Source: Streptomyces violaceoruber (GTDB lineage: Bacteria > Actinomycetota > Actinomycetes > Streptomycetales > Streptomycetaceae). Taken from it: a DNA stretch of 64,000 nucleotides. The translations under genes were made by a program, and so were the position numbers. The notes under the pieces were generated by a model. That model did no database searches. It was not told where the DNA came from and worked only from the letters and a program-made list of their open reading frames with translations. The stretch's first letter is position 1, and every line of letters begins with the position of its first letter. Of the stretch, positions 30,888 through 39,849 are shown piece after piece. The DNA lies in contig NZ_CP137734.1 of assembly GCF_033406955.1 (NCBI RefSeq), forward strand, positions 2,976,001 through 3,040,000. Direction: 5' to 3'.

Positions 30888-31640
30888 CTACCTGACGGGC
30901 AGGTGGTACGCCACCCGGTAGCGGTCGGCCGGGACGACCACGTCGGCGGTCTCCACGGCACGCCCCGAGGCGTAGAACGTGCGCTGGACGACCAGCACCA
31001 CGTGTCCCGGAACGCCGCCCAGGGCGAGCAACTCCTCGGCGAGGCCGGGACGGGCGCCGACCTCCTCGGTGACGTTGTCGACGACGACGTCGATGGCGGC
31101 CATCCGCTCCACGACACCCATGCCGCCGAGCGGCCCCTCCTCGGGCAGCATCACCGGGGTGCGGCCGGTCAGGTCCAGCGGCTCCCAGGAGGTGGAGAGC
31201 ATGACGGCCTCACCGGCCTCCCGGAAGACGTACCGCGTGCACATCACCCGGTCACCGGGCTTGATCCCGAGCCGCTCGGCCACGGCACCGCTCGCCTCGG
31301 CCTGCTCGCTGCGCGACTCCCAGGTGCCGCGTGCGTCCCCGTCGGCCTGCTCCTGGCGGAAGGGCGTGGCCCCGCCGGCCGGCCGGTATCCGGAGCGGGC
31401 GACGCGCCGCGGGACGGGCCGCTCGCGCACGTAGGTGCCGGAACCGGAGCGGCCCTCGACCAGGCCCTCGGCCATCAGCACCTTGCGGGCCTCCAGGGCG
31501 ACGGTGTCCGAGACCCCGTACTCCTCGCGGATCCGCGCCTGGGACGGGAGGCGGGTATGGGGCGGCAGCAGGCCGTCGGCGATCTTCTTGCGGAGATCAC
31601 CCGCGACACGCAGATACGCCGGCTGCTCACCGAATGTCAC
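30888..31640 (-). CDS. GntR/UTRA family transcriptional regulator
   Basis: A 250-residue regulator of the HutC subfamily. The N-terminal winged helix (about 8-75) has RLPSQARIREEYGVSDTVALEARKVL, and an SGSGTYV turn closes the domain. The UTRA ligand-binding domain (about 95-245) follows. It stands alone on the minus strand, divergent from nothing close, so autoregulation through the 150-base region upstream is likely. The ligand and targets cannot be read from the sequence. Some Streptomyces members of this type regulate conjugation or sugar use, but the closest role here is unknown. Confidence 0.88.
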   Translation of the reverse strand: MTFGEQPAYLRVAGDLRKKIADGLLPPHTRLPSQARIREEYGVSDTVALEARKVLMAEGLVEGRSGSGTYVRERPVPRRVARSGYRPAGGATPFRQEQADGDARGTWESRSEQAEASGAVAERLGIKPGDRVMCTRYVFREAGEAVMLSTSWEPLDLTGRTPVMLPEEGPLGGMGVVERMAAIDVVVDNVTEEVGARPGLAEELLALGGVPGHVVLVVQRTFYASGRAVETADVVVPADRYRVAYHLPVR

Positions 31641-31787
31641 TGGCCGCTCCCATCAGGTTGTACAGACAGCAACAGCGTGGCAACCGTAGGTTGGCCCAGG
31701 CAAGCAAAGGCCAAAGAATCACTCGATGTGATGACTTGCGCCGCCCGAGGGCTTTACGCAGGCACTTTCTCCCCGCTATGGCCGCTG

Positions 31788-32918
31788 TCACACCTCCACG
31801 CCGGGGTCGTCTCCCCCGCCCTCGCCGCCCTCGTAGTCCGGCGGCGTGGTGGCCAGGCCCAGAGCCTTGCGTGCGGTGACCGTGCTGTCGGCGACGACGA
31901 GGTCGTAGCCCTTGCCGTAGTGCTCGTAGTACGCGTCGAGGTCGGCGGCCTTAGCCGCCAGGCCCCACTCCTCCTGCGCCGACCGCAGGTCGTCGGTCAG
32001 CGCGGCGACCGGGCGCTCGGCGCCGGCGGGCCACTCGTGCCCGTCCAGCATCGCGACCTCGCCCCTGAGCGCCTCCGAGACCTGCCCGGCCCAGGTCCGG
32101 TAGCCCGCGAGGTCGTCCTCGACCGCCTCCGCCGCGGGCACCTCGTCCATGGCCCGGTTCAGGTAGCCCTCCGCGAGCAGGTAGGTGTGCTGGTCCGCGT
32201 CGAACCGCGCGCCGTCGTTGCGCAGCGAGCCGGTCAGCGTGCCCCGCTCGTCCGTGTTGCCGAACAGGCAGGTGATCTCGCGGTCGCCGGTCCGCCAGCT
32301 CGCGGCGGTCGGGGTCAGGTAGTACACGTCGACGTCGGTCGGCAGTGCCCACCGGTCCATCGCGTAGGCGTCCTGGAGGGCGTAGCACCGGTCGTCGGCG
32401 GCCCGCGTGATCTCCCCGTCGCCCGGGTAGGAACCGTCCGGCAGGTCGAAGGAGGCGAAGACCTCGCCGTCGTGCTCCCGCGCGCAGGGCACCTCGTCGA
32501 CGTCGTACGTCACCCCTTGGAGGGAGCCGCTGGGGGTGGTGAAGCACTGGCCCTTCTCCAGGGAGTAGGCGGTGCCCCCGCCGCGCGCGGCGTCCCGGAA
32601 GCCGTCCCAGAAGTCGCCCGCGGCGCCCGTCGACAGCGTCAGCGTCCACAGGGCCAGCCCCACGGAGGCCAGCACGCAGCCGGCCACCGCGAACCCCTTG
32701 CCGCGTTCGCCCCGCCTGCGGATCCGGGCCAGCGCGACCAGCCCGAGGACCAGTCCGACTGCCGGCAGGAAGCACAGGACGCCGAGGATGAACGCGGCGA
32801 CGGCGAGCCCGCTCACGGGAGCCGGCCGGGGGTACGGCGCGAGGGGGTGCCCCCACTGCGGAGCGTACGGACCCTGGGGGTACTGCCCTTGGGGCCCCGG
32901 CGGTGGCGGTATCGACAC
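31788..32918 (-). CDS. DUF4190 / septum-formation-type membrane protein
   Basis: A 376-residue protein. The N-terminus is Pro/Gly/Tyr-rich (PQGQYPQGPYAPQ, about 8-35). Two helices (about 38-60 and 75-97) around an ARIRRRGERGKG turn form the DUF4190 hairpin. The extracellular part has a LEKGQCFTTP...EVPCAREHDGEVFA segment (about 118-155) matching the septum-formation domain, with further paired cysteines. The GTG at 32918 is chosen over the longer open frame because AGGAG lies about 10 bases before it and the Pro-rich start is normal for the family. The role is unknown, possibly at the cell envelope. Confidence 0.78.
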   Translation of the reverse strand: MSIPPPPGPQGQYPQGPYAPQWGHPLAPYPRPAPVSGLAVAAFILGVLCFLPAVGLVLGLVALARIRRRGERGKGFAVAGCVLASVGLALWTLTLSTGAAGDFWDGFRDAARGGGTAYSLEKGQCFTTPSGSLQGVTYDVDEVPCAREHDGEVFASFDLPDGSYPGDGEITRAADDRCYALQDAYAMDRWALPTDVDVYYLTPTAASWRTGDREITCLFGNTDERGTLTGSLRNDGARFDADQHTYLLAEGYLNRAMDEVPAAEAVEDDLAGYRTWAGQVSEALRGEVAMLDGHEWPAGAERPVAALTDDLRSAQEEWGLAAKAADLDAYYEHYGKGYDLVVADSTVTARKALGLATTPPDYEGGEGGGDDPGVEV

Positions 32919-33027
32919 GAGTACCGTGCTCCTGTTCGAGAGGGTGGTGCGGCGACGGGTGCGGCCTCGCGCATCGTAAGCGCGGTCCGCGCGGGGGGCG
33001 GTGCGCGGGTCGCGGGCGCGCCGGGCG

Positions 33028-33369
33028 TCACTGCTTCCACAACCGTCTGAGCACCGCGTTGACCAGGCAGACCCCGGCGAGGGCGGCCGCCCACCACGGT
33101 CTCCCGGAGGCGGCCAGGGCGGCCGCACCGGCACCGAACCAGAGCACCTCCAGGACGAACCGCCCGGCCCCGCGCGCCGGACGGCGGGCGCGCGGCGACC
33201 CGAACAGCGCCCACGCCGCCATCATCACGACCGGCGCGCCCACCCCCAGGGCCACCTCGACCGGCCATGTGCCGCCGACGGCGACCCCCCAGAGCACGAC
33301 CGCCGTGTACACCGCGAGTTCCAGCAGGAACATCACCAGCAGGTTGACGGCCTTCAGGGACGAGAGCAC
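33028..33369 (-). CDS. YrdB family (DUF2568) membrane protein
   Basis: A 113-residue protein with four predicted helices (about 5-25, 32-50, 68-90, 95-108). The LKAVNLLVMFLLELAVYTAV opening is typical of the YrdB/DUF2568 family, whose function is unknown. A GTG at 33369 is chosen because AGGAG lies 6 bases upstream and the length then matches the family. Longer versions would read into a Pro-Met/Pro-Val hexanucleotide repeat, which argues against them. It lies between the DUF4190 gene and an SDR gene, all on the minus strand. Confidence 0.78.
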   Translation of the reverse strand: MLSSLKAVNLLVMFLLELAVYTAVVLWGVAVGGTWPVEVALGVGAPVVMMAAWALFGSPRARRPARGAGRFVLEVLWFGAGAAALAASGRPWWAAALAGVCLVNAVLRRLWKQ

Positions 33370-33396
33370 GGCGGACTCCTGGTTCGGCACGGACGC

Positions 33397-33490
33397 GGGC
33401 ACGGGCACGGGCATGGGCATGGGCATGGGCACGGGCACGATCGGGCACGGTCGGGTGCAGTCGGGCACAGTCGGGTGCGGTCGGGTGCGG
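33397..33490. repeat. hexanucleotide and decanucleotide tandem repeats
   Basis: Seven hexamers of GGGCAC or GGGCAT (33397-33438) run into five 10-bp units of the form TCGGGYRCRG (33441-33490). The array fills the gap between the SDR gene stop and the YrdB-type gene start and may carry or insulate the promoter of the latter. Confidence 0.88.
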
Positions 33491-33525
33491 GCACCGAAGG
33501 TGCCGAACCGACACCCCGCTGCCCC

Positions 33526-34356
33526 TCAGTCGTCGAACGCCGTGGCCCGGGTCTGCTTCTCCCAGGTCTCGACCTCCTCGCGGACCCGGTCGAGGTGGCC
33601 GAGGACCGCGGTGACGCCGTCGTCGCCCAGCGGCAGGCGCAGCGGAGTGTGCTCGGCCGCGAGGGCCGCGCGGATGACCGCGGCCGCCCTGGCGGGGTCG
33701 CCGGGCTGGCTGCCGTCGCCCGCGGCGATCATCCCGCGGGTCTCGCCGACCTTGGCGTACACGCCGCTGTCGGCGCTGATCCCGGCGTTCCCGGCCTCGA
33801 ACAGGCCGGTGCGGAAGGAGCCCGGCTCGACGATCAGCACCTTGATGCCGAAGTCCCGGACCTCGTCCGCGAGCCCCTCGGACATGCCCTCCAGGGCGAA
33901 CTTCGTGCCGCTGTACGCGGAGAAGCCCGCGAAGGACATCTGCCCGCCCATGCTGCTCATCTGCACGATCGCGCCCGAACGCCGCTCCCGCATGGACGGC
34001 AGTACCGCGCGCGTCAGCGCGGCCGGGCCGAAGACGTGCACGTCGAACAGCGCCCGCAGTTCGTCCTCGCCGGTCTCCTCGAGGGCACCGACGTGTGTGC
34101 GGCCCGCGTTGTTGACCAATACGTCCACCCTGCCGTGCCGCGCCACCACGTCCCGTACGGCGTCCCCGGCGGCGGCCGTGTCGGCGACGTCCAGGCGCAG
34201 CGCCTCCATCTGGTCCGGGTGCGCGGCCACGAGGTCGTCCAGCGCCTCGGGGCGCCGAGCCGCGCCGACCACGACGTCGCCGTCGGCCAGGGCCGCCTCG
34301 GCGATCGCCCGCCCGAAGCCGCTGCTCGCCCCGGTGATCAGCCACACCTTGTTCAT
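33526..34356 (-). CDS. short-chain dehydrogenase/reductase
   Basis: A 276-residue classical SDR. The cofactor motif TGASSGFG lies at about residues 8-15, NNAG at about 89-92, and the catalytic Ser with YSGTK (Tyr about 153, Lys about 157) is present. An AARR segment after the second strand suggests NADP(H) preference. The ATG at 34356 has GGGAG 5 bases upstream. It is divergent from a LysR regulator across about 100 bases, the typical arrangement of a LysR protein with its target. The substrate is unknown. Confidence 0.9.
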   Translation of the reverse strand: MNKVWLITGASSGFGRAIAEAALADGDVVVGAARRPEALDDLVAAHPDQMEALRLDVADTAAAGDAVRDVVARHGRVDVLVNNAGRTHVGALEETGEDELRALFDVHVFGPAALTRAVLPSMRERRSGAIVQMSSMGGQMSFAGFSAYSGTKFALEGMSEGLADEVRDFGIKVLIVEPGSFRTGLFEAGNAGISADSGVYAKVGETRGMIAAGDGSQPGDPARAAAVIRAALAAEHTPLRLPLGDDGVTAVLGHLDRVREEVETWEKQTRATAFDD

Positions 34357-34456
34357 CCCGACTCCCTCGGTTTCCTCTGTCGCCTTGTTCCGACGCCAAC
34401 CACCCTCGTCCACAAGCCGGTTGCCGGTCCAAGACCCGCGGTGATAACCCATGGGC

Positions 34457-35380
34457 ATGACGACGGACGTACATGTGCGGGAGCTGCGCTACTTCGCGAC
34501 GGTGGCCGAGGAGCTGCACTTCACGCGGGCGGCCGAACTCCTGTACGTGTCACAGCCCGCGCTGAGCAAGCAGATCCGGGCCCTGGAACGGCAGTTGGGC
34601 GCCGAGCTGTTCCACCGCGGCCCCCGGGGCGTGACCCTCACCGAGGCGGGCACGGCCCTGCTGCCGCACGCCCGGCGGATGCTGGCCGACTGGACCGAGG
34701 GCGCGGCGGCGGTGGAGGCGGCCCGTGCGGCCCGGCGCGACACCCTCGTCGTCGGCATGAGCACCAGCCCCGGCCGCGGCGGGCTGCTCCCGGCGATCCG
34801 CTCCCGCTTCACCGCGGCCCACCCGGAGGCGGTCCTGCAGCTGCGGCAGATGAGCTGGGAGGACCCGACCGCGGGCCTGGCCGACGGCACGGCCGACGTC
34901 GCGTACGTCTGGCTGCCGCTGCCCGACGCCGACCGCTACGCCTGGACGGTGGTCGCCGAGGAGCCCCGCCTGGTCGCCCTCCCCGACAGCCACCCCCTCG
35001 CCGCCCGCGAGGAGACCGACTTCGCCGACCTGGCCGGCGAGCCGTTCCTCGCCCTGCCCCCGGAGGCGGGCGTCCTGCGCGACTTCTGGCTGGCGCTGGA
35101 CGAACGGCGCGCACTCGACGGCCCCGCCGCCCGTCCGCCGCGCGTCGGCGCCGAGATCTCCGGCACGGAGGAGACGTACGAGGCCCTGGTCGCCGGGCTC
35201 GGCATCTGCCTGGTGGCCACGGGCAACGCCCCTCTGATCACCCTGGGCGGAGTGGTCACCCGCCCGGTCCGCGGCCTGTCCCCCAGCCGCTACGCCCTGG
35301 CCCGGCGCCGCGAGGACGAGGGGCGGGCACTGGTGCGCGGGTACGTGGAGGCCTGCCGCCGGGTGACGGACCGGGCGTGA
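34457..35380 (+). CDS. LysR family transcriptional regulator
   Basis: A 307-residue regulator. The N-terminal winged helix-turn-helix (about 5-65) has the LYVSQPALSKQIRALERQLG recognition segment. The co-inducer domain (about 90-295) follows. The ATG at 34457 is used; an ATG two codons earlier is equally possible. It is divergently transcribed from the SDR gene and probably controls it. The end of the gene (RVTDRA) lies in a short tandem duplication of GC-rich sequence. Confidence 0.92.
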   Translation: MTTDVHVRELRYFATVAEELHFTRAAELLYVSQPALSKQIRALERQLGAELFHRGPRGVTLTEAGTALLPHARRMLADWTEGAAAVEAARAARRDTLVVGMSTSPGRGGLLPAIRSRFTAAHPEAVLQLRQMSWEDPTAGLADGTADVAYVWLPLPDADRYAWTVVAEEPRLVALPDSHPLAAREETDFADLAGEPFLALPPEAGVLRDFWLALDERRALDGPAARPPRVGAEISGTEETYEALVAGLGICLVATGNAPLITLGGVVTRPVRGLSPSRYALARRREDEGRALVRGYVEACRRVTDRA

Positions 35381-35401
35381 CGCCGGGCGACGGACCGGGC
35401 G
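35358..35401. repeat. 20-bp tandem duplication at the end of the LysR gene
   Basis: Two near-identical 20-bp copies, 35358-35377 and 35382-35401, differ at one base and lie 24 bases apart. A related shorter copy follows near 35430. The stop codon of the LysR gene lies in the 4-base gap between the two copies. Confidence 0.75.
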
Positions 35402-35560
35402 GGCTGCCGAGGCGACGCACGGACGTGACGCCGGGCGACGCGCGGACGCGACGCCCCCTCAGGACTGTCGCGCGGGCACTCCGCCGACCGGTCCGGCGTC
35501 GCCTCGGCCGCCTCGCGCGCCCAGCCGACCCGCTCGGCGACATCGTCGGGCAGGAAGCCC

Positions 35561-36133
35561 TCAGCCGCTGTGCACATGGGCCCGCACGCCCTGCAGCCCG
35601 AACAGGACGAGGAGTTCGACCGCGCCGCCGTCGGCGCTGCCCAGCCAGTGCGGCAGCGACGTGTCGAACTCGGCCGCCTCACCGGGCGACAGCGTCAGGT
35701 CGCGCTCGCCGACCAGCAACCGCAGACGGCCGCTGAGCACGTACAGCCACTCGGACCCCTCGTGGGTCTGCGGGGTCGGTTCGAGCGGCGCCGGACGGCT
35801 CGGGATGATCATTTTGAAGGCCTGGGTGCCGCCCGGCCGCCGGGACAGCGGCACGAAGACCATCCCGAAGCGCCTGACCGGCTTCAGGTGGATGCGGGGG
35901 TCGCCCGTGCGCGGGGCGCCGACGAGGTCGTCCAGGGGGACGTCGTAGATCCGGGCGAGCGGCAGCAGCAGCTCCAGGGTCGCGCGGCGCTGCCCGCTCT
36001 CCAGCCGGGACAGGGTGCTCTCCGACACCCCGGTCGCCGCCGAGAGGTGGGCGAGGGTGATGCCGCGCTCGCGGCGCAGCGTGCGCAGGCGTGGGCCCAC
36101 GGCGTCGAGCACGTCGTCCGTTGCGGCGTCCAT
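35561..36133 (-). CDS. XRE regulator with cupin domain
   Basis: A 190-residue regulator. A helix-turn-helix (about 15-68, with TLAHLSAATGVSESTLSRLE) is joined to a cupin barrel (about 95-185, with THEGSEWLYVLSGRL and a LSPGEAAEFDT turn). This architecture senses small molecules and often represses a neighbouring gene. The ATG at 36133 has AAGGTGG 5 bases upstream; an ATG eight codons earlier is less likely. It is divergent from the methyltransferase gene across 134 bases and probably regulates it. Confidence 0.9.
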   Translation of the reverse strand: MDAATDDVLDAVGPRLRTLRRERGITLAHLSAATGVSESTLSRLESGQRRATLELLLPLARIYDVPLDDLVGAPRTGDPRIHLKPVRRFGMVFVPLSRRPGGTQAFKMIIPSRPAPLEPTPQTHEGSEWLYVLSGRLRLLVGERDLTLSPGEAAEFDTSLPHWLGSADGGAVELLVLFGLQGVRAHVHSG

Positions 36134-36267
36134 CGGGCCACCTTGCCACAACCGCAAGTTTTCGTGCCGGTTCGGGCGGAGGGTGTCGAGACTGGTCGCA
36201 TCGACGGCTCGCGGCGCGTTGCCCGACTCGTCGCCCGCCGCCGGCCGAACCGACTGAAGGAGTTCCG

Positions 36268-36894
36268 ATGAGCACCACCGACGCGGTCACGTTCTGGGAC
36301 GGCGTGTACGCCGCCCGCCCGGCGCCCGACGCGCCCCGCCCGAACGTCCGCCTGGTCGAGACGGTCACCGGCCTGCCGCCCGGCGACGCCCTGGACCTGG
36401 GGTGCGGCAGCGGCGGCGACGCGCTGTGGCTCGCCCGGCGGGGATGGCGGGTCACGGCCGTGGACATCTCCGGGGTCGCGACCGAGCGGCTCGCGGGGCA
36501 CGCACGGGCCCACGGCCTCGGCGACCTGGTCGACGCCGTGCGGCACGACCTGCGCGACTCCTTCCCCGAGGGCCGGTTCGACCTGGTCAGCACGCACTAC
36601 CTCCACACGCCCTTCGACCTGGACCGCGCGTCGGTCCTGCGCGGGGCCGCGCACGCGCTGCGCCCGGGCGGGCGGCTGCTGGTCGTCGACCACGGCTCGA
36701 CGGCGCCGTGGTCGTGGGACCAGGACCCCGACGCGCGCCACCCGGCCCCGCAGGAGGTCGCGGCGGACCTCGCCCTGGACCCGGCGACGTGGCGGGTCGA
36801 ACGGGCCGAGGCGCCACGCCGGACCGCGACCGGCCCGGGCGGGCGCACCGCCGAGGTCGTCGACCACGTCCTGCTCGTCCGCCGCGCGGACTGA
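36268..36894 (+). CDS. SAM-dependent methyltransferase (class I)
   Basis: A 208-residue methyltransferase. Motif I is LDLGCGSGGDALWLA (about 43-57), followed by AVDIS (acidic loop binding the ribose), a VRHDLRD segment and the post-motif LRPGGRLLVV. The N-terminal WDGVYAARP resembles thiopurine S-methyltransferase or tellurite-resistance TehB-like small enzymes. The substrate is unknown. AAGGAG lies 6 bases before the ATG. It is divergent from the XRE-cupin gene and followed after 53 bases by the DinB-like gene on the same strand. Confidence 0.88.
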   Translation: MSTTDAVTFWDGVYAARPAPDAPRPNVRLVETVTGLPPGDALDLGCGSGGDALWLARRGWRVTAVDISGVATERLAGHARAHGLGDLVDAVRHDLRDSFPEGRFDLVSTHYLHTPFDLDRASVLRGAAHALRPGGRLLVVDHGSTAPWSWDQDPDARHPAPQEVAADLALDPATWRVERAEAPRRTATGPGGRTAEVVDHVLLVRRAD

Positions 36895-36947
36895 CGGGCC
36901 CCGCGCCCGCGGCCCGCCCGCCCCACACCTTCCGGAGGCCGGTCACC

Positions 36948-37445
36948 ATGCCCACCACCCCCCGCACCCACCGCCGGGACACCCCGCCGCCCCGAACCGG
37001 CGGCGGTGAGGCCGAGACCCTGCGCGGGTTCCTCGACTACCTGCGGACCTCTATCGCCGGCAAGGTCGAGGACGCCCCCGAACCGCAGGTCCGTACGGCG
37101 GCGGTGGCGTCCGGCACCAACCTGCTCGGGCTGCTCAACCACCTGACCCACGTCGAGCGCGCGGTCTTCCTCGGGGAGGAGGTGCGAAGCTGGCCGGCGA
37201 CGTTCCGGGCCGCGTCCCAGGACGGCGTCGCCGACGTCGTCGCCCGCTACCGGGAGGCCGTCGAACGGGCGAACCGCGTGCTCGACGCCTGCACCGACCT
37301 CGGCGCACCGCTCCCCCGGCCGCGACCGGGCCGCCCCGCGCCCAGTGTCCGCTGGGCCCTCACCCACATGGTGGAGGAGACCGGCCGCCACGCCGGCCAC
37401 GCCGACATCCTCCGCGAGCTGATCGACGGTGCCACGGGCCGCTGA
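36948..37445 (+). CDS. DinB superfamily (DUF664-type) protein
   Basis: A 165-residue four-helix-bundle protein. The His triad of the DinB fold is visible as LLNHLTHVE (about 57-65) and HMVEETGRHAGHADILRE (about 139-156), which should bind a metal. Members include mycothiol- or bacillithiol-dependent enzymes, so a thiol-transferase role is possible; the exact activity is unknown. The ATG at 36948 has GGAGG about 10 bases upstream. It ends 18 bases before the stop of actVB and is the last gene before the act cluster on this side. Confidence 0.82.
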   Translation: MPTTPRTHRRDTPPPRTGGGEAETLRGFLDYLRTSIAGKVEDAPEPQVRTAAVASGTNLLGLLNHLTHVERAVFLGEEVRSWPATFRAASQDGVADVVARYREAVERANRVLDACTDLGAPLPRPRPGRPAPSVRWALTHMVEETGRHAGHADILRELIDGATGR

Positions 37446-37463
37446 CGGCCTTCCCGGCCGGCC

Positions 37464-37997
37464 TCAGCCGGCATGCGCGGGCACGCCCCGCCCGGTGGCG
37501 GACGGGCAGGCACCCGCCGCCGAGCACAGGGCGGCGAACCGGCGGTCCACGTAGACCGCCGGTACCCCCTTCTCCTCGACGTGCACGGACTGGACCTCGC
37601 CGAGCAGGATGATGTGGTCGCCCGCCGGGTAGCGCTCGTGGACCGTGCACTCGACGACCGCGACCGCTCCGTCGAGCACGGTCGCTCCCCGCGCGGTACG
37701 GACGAACTCCCCGCCCGCGAACTTGTCCGCGGACTTGCGCGCGAAGCGCATGGCCAGGTCCGTGTGGTCCTCGCGCAGCACGCTCACCGCGAACTCGCCG
37801 CAACTGTCGAACACCGGGAAGGAGTTGGCCGTACGAGCCAGGCAGACCAGTGCCAGTGGCGGCTCCATCGAGACGGACACGAACGAACTGGCGGTGAAAC
37901 CGTGCGGGACTCCCCCGCGGTCATGGGCGGTGACGAGCGCCACCCCGGCCGGCACCCGGGCCATGGCGTCCCGGAGCATTCCCTGGTCGGCTGCCAT
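37464..37997 (-). CDS. actVB: ActVB, NADH:flavin oxidoreductase
   Basis: A 177-residue flavin reductase that supplies reduced FMN to the oxygenase ActVA-5, the two-component pair that hydroxylates the actinorhodin ring. The split-barrel flavin-reductase domain shows the VALVTAHD strand, GFTASSFVSVSMEPPLALVCL and a late GDHIILLGEV segment. It is the last gene of the minus-strand run actI-actVII-actIV-actVB and starts 11 bases after the actIV stop, with GGGAG upstream. Identity as actVB rests on family, order and recalled reference sequence. Confidence 0.95.
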   Translation of the reverse strand: MAADQGMLRDAMARVPAGVALVTAHDRGGVPHGFTASSFVSVSMEPPLALVCLARTANSFPVFDSCGEFAVSVLREDHTDLAMRFARKSADKFAGGEFVRTARGATVLDGAVAVVECTVHERYPAGDHIILLGEVQSVHVEEKGVPAVYVDRRFAALCSAAGACPSATGRGVPAHAG

Positions 37998-38008
37998 CTT
38001 CGAACTCC

Positions 38009-38902
38009 CTAGGCGAGGCAGGTGGGCAGCTGCCCACCGTTGTAGGCGACCAGCTCCGCGAAGATCTCCATGGCGTCACGCACGTGCCCGCCCAGCAGCT
38101 CCTCGTGGGCCCGGTGCAGGTTCGCGACGAGGCGCTCCGCGTCCAGCAGCCCGGCGAAGGCGCCGAGGTCCGCCCGGCGCGCGGCCTGCAACGGTGTCAG
38201 CCGGCGGTCGACCGCATCGGCGGCGAGGCGCTGGACCCAGCGCAGATAGTCCCGGTTGGCGTCGATCACCTCGGGTCCCGCCACCGGGCCGTGCCCGCCG
38301 ACGACCACCTCGGGCTCCAGCTCCGCCAGCCGGTCGAGCGCGGCCAGCGTGCCGGCCACCGAACCGAAGAGGGCGAACGGGGTGACGCCCGACATGACGA
38401 CGTCCCCCGCGAACAGCACCCGCTCCTCGGGCAGCCAGACCACCACGTCGTGATCGGTGTGCGCGGGGCCGACGCAGATCAGTTCGACCTGTCGCTCGCC
38501 GACGTGCAGGGTCAACCGGTCGCGGAAGGTCACGTTCGGCGGCCTCAGCTCGATCTCGCCCCAGTCGACCCGCGGCCAGAGCCCGGTGAGGGCCAGGCCG
38601 GTCGTCACCATGGCGGACCGCATGTCCTCGTGCGCGATGATCCGCGTCCCCGGCGCGAAGACCTGGTTGCCGAAGGCGTGGTCGCCGTGGAAGTGGGTGT
38701 TGACCACGGTACGGCCGGGGCCCGCGGCGAGCTTGTCGACCCACTCCGCCAGCCGCCGCGCCCTCGGGATCGTCGACAGCGTGTCGACGACGAGCGCGCC
38801 GTCGCCGCCCACCACGATGCCCGCGTTGCTGACGCACCAGCCGCCGGGGGCCTGCTCGTAGGCGTAGACACCCTCGGCGACCTCACGGACCTCGACCGTC
38901 AT
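38009..38902 (-). CDS. actIV: ActIV, second/third-ring cyclase-thioesterase (MBL fold)
   Basis: A 297-residue metallo-beta-lactamase-fold enzyme. The metal motif is THFHGDHAFGN (HxHxDH, about residues 68-78), with the later GPAHTDHDVVVW and GGHGPV histidines. In actinorhodin biosynthesis it closes the second ring and releases the chain from the ACP, giving the bicyclic intermediate. The ATG overlaps the actVII stop (ATGA), so the two are co-translated. The family, length and position all agree with the S. coelicolor gene. Confidence 0.95.
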   Translation of the reverse strand: MTVEVREVAEGVYAYEQAPGGWCVSNAGIVVGGDGALVVDTLSTIPRARRLAEWVDKLAAGPGRTVVNTHFHGDHAFGNQVFAPGTRIIAHEDMRSAMVTTGLALTGLWPRVDWGEIELRPPNVTFRDRLTLHVGERQVELICVGPAHTDHDVVVWLPEERVLFAGDVVMSGVTPFALFGSVAGTLAALDRLAELEPEVVVGGHGPVAGPEVIDANRDYLRWVQRLAADAVDRRLTPLQAARRADLGAFAGLLDAERLVANLHRAHEELLGGHVRDAMEIFAELVAYNGGQLPTCLA

Positions 38903-39849
38903 GACGCCGGCCCGGCGGCGGCCGCCGCGTGGCGGAGCGTGGCCCGGCTGTTGGCACCGAGCACCTCGCGCAGATGGGTACGGGCGTCCGCGACGGTCGC
39001 GCCTTTGCCCAGGACCTCTTCCACGCGGGCCGGGTCGATCGCCACGGTGTGGCGGGCGGTGACCGTGTCCTCGCCGAAGAGCCAGGCGCCGCAGTGCCCG
39101 GAGAGCAGGGCGGGCGGGACGAGCTGCTTGTACACGATGCTCCTCGCGGGGACGCAGAGCCGGATCGAACGGGTGGTGTGGGTACCGCCGTCGGTGGTCA
39201 CCGTCTCCATGGTCATGTCCTGGACGGTCATGTCCCGCGTCTCGGCGGGGCCGGTACCCGCCGCCTCCTCGGTGAGCGTCACCTTCCGCACGTGCGGCAG
39301 CCGTTCCTGCCACAGGTCGCTGCGCTCGATGAAGGCGTAGGCGTCGTCCCCGGACGGCACCCGGAGCGTGTCCTCGAACGTGAAGACCAGCTCCTCGGGC
39401 GGCTGCCGGCGCTCCGCCAGCGCGACCAGCGCGGCCAGCTCCTTCCCGCTGTTCGCGTCCAGCGCCTCGCGCAGTCCCGGCAGGGCGGCTTCGTCGACCG
39501 CGGCGAAGTCGTGGGTCAGCACGACTTCGGTGCCGTCGCCGTCGCCCCGGAACTCCCAGCTCCCGCCCATCGAGGCGATGGGCGGCTGGGTGAGCTCCTG
39601 GCGGAACGTCACCCTCAGGGTGTCGGGATCCAGCGTCCGGCGGGACGTCCAGGTCTTCACCCGGCCGCCCACGCGCGCCCAGATCCGGAAGCGTTCGGTG
39701 CCCGGGCCGCGCTCCAGGACCTGTACGTGCACGGTGGGTTCGAAGACGGCCGGCCAGTCTTCGACGCGTGCGACCAGCTCGTAGAGCCGCCGCGCCGGGG
39801 CCTGGGTCCTCAGGGTGTGGACCACCCGGTGTTCTCCCGGCCGGCTCAT
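38899..39849 (-). CDS. actVII: ActVII, bifunctional aromatase/first-ring cyclase
   Basis: A 316-residue protein made of two START/SRPBCC-like domains (about 5-145 and 160-305). The first contains VEDWPAVFEPTVHVQVLE and the second a parallel SDLWQERLPHVRKVTL segment. It aromatises the first ring of the reduced octaketide while the chain is held on the ACP. The start overlaps the ACP stop and the end overlaps the actIV start, both by 4 bases, so the ACP-aromatase-cyclase genes are tightly coupled. Confidence 0.95.
   Translation of the reverse strand: MSRPGEHRVVHTLRTQAPARRLYELVARVEDWPAVFEPTVHVQVLERGPGTERFRIWARVGGRVKTWTSRRTLDPDTLRVTFRQELTQPPIASMGGSWEFRGDGDGTEVVLTHDFAAVDEAALPGLREALDANSGKELAALVALAERRQPPEELVFTFEDTLRVPSGDDAYAFIERSDLWQERLPHVRKVTLTEEAAGTGPAETRDMTVQDMTMETVTTDGGTHTTRSIRLCVPARSIVYKQLVPPALLSGHCGAWLFGEDTVTARHTVAIDPARVEEVLGKGATVADARTHLREVLGANSRATLRHAAAAAGPAS

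Noticed and set aside
33397..33490. Possible CRISPR-like array
   Set aside because: The units are 6 and 10 bases with no unique spacers. It is a simple tandem repeat.
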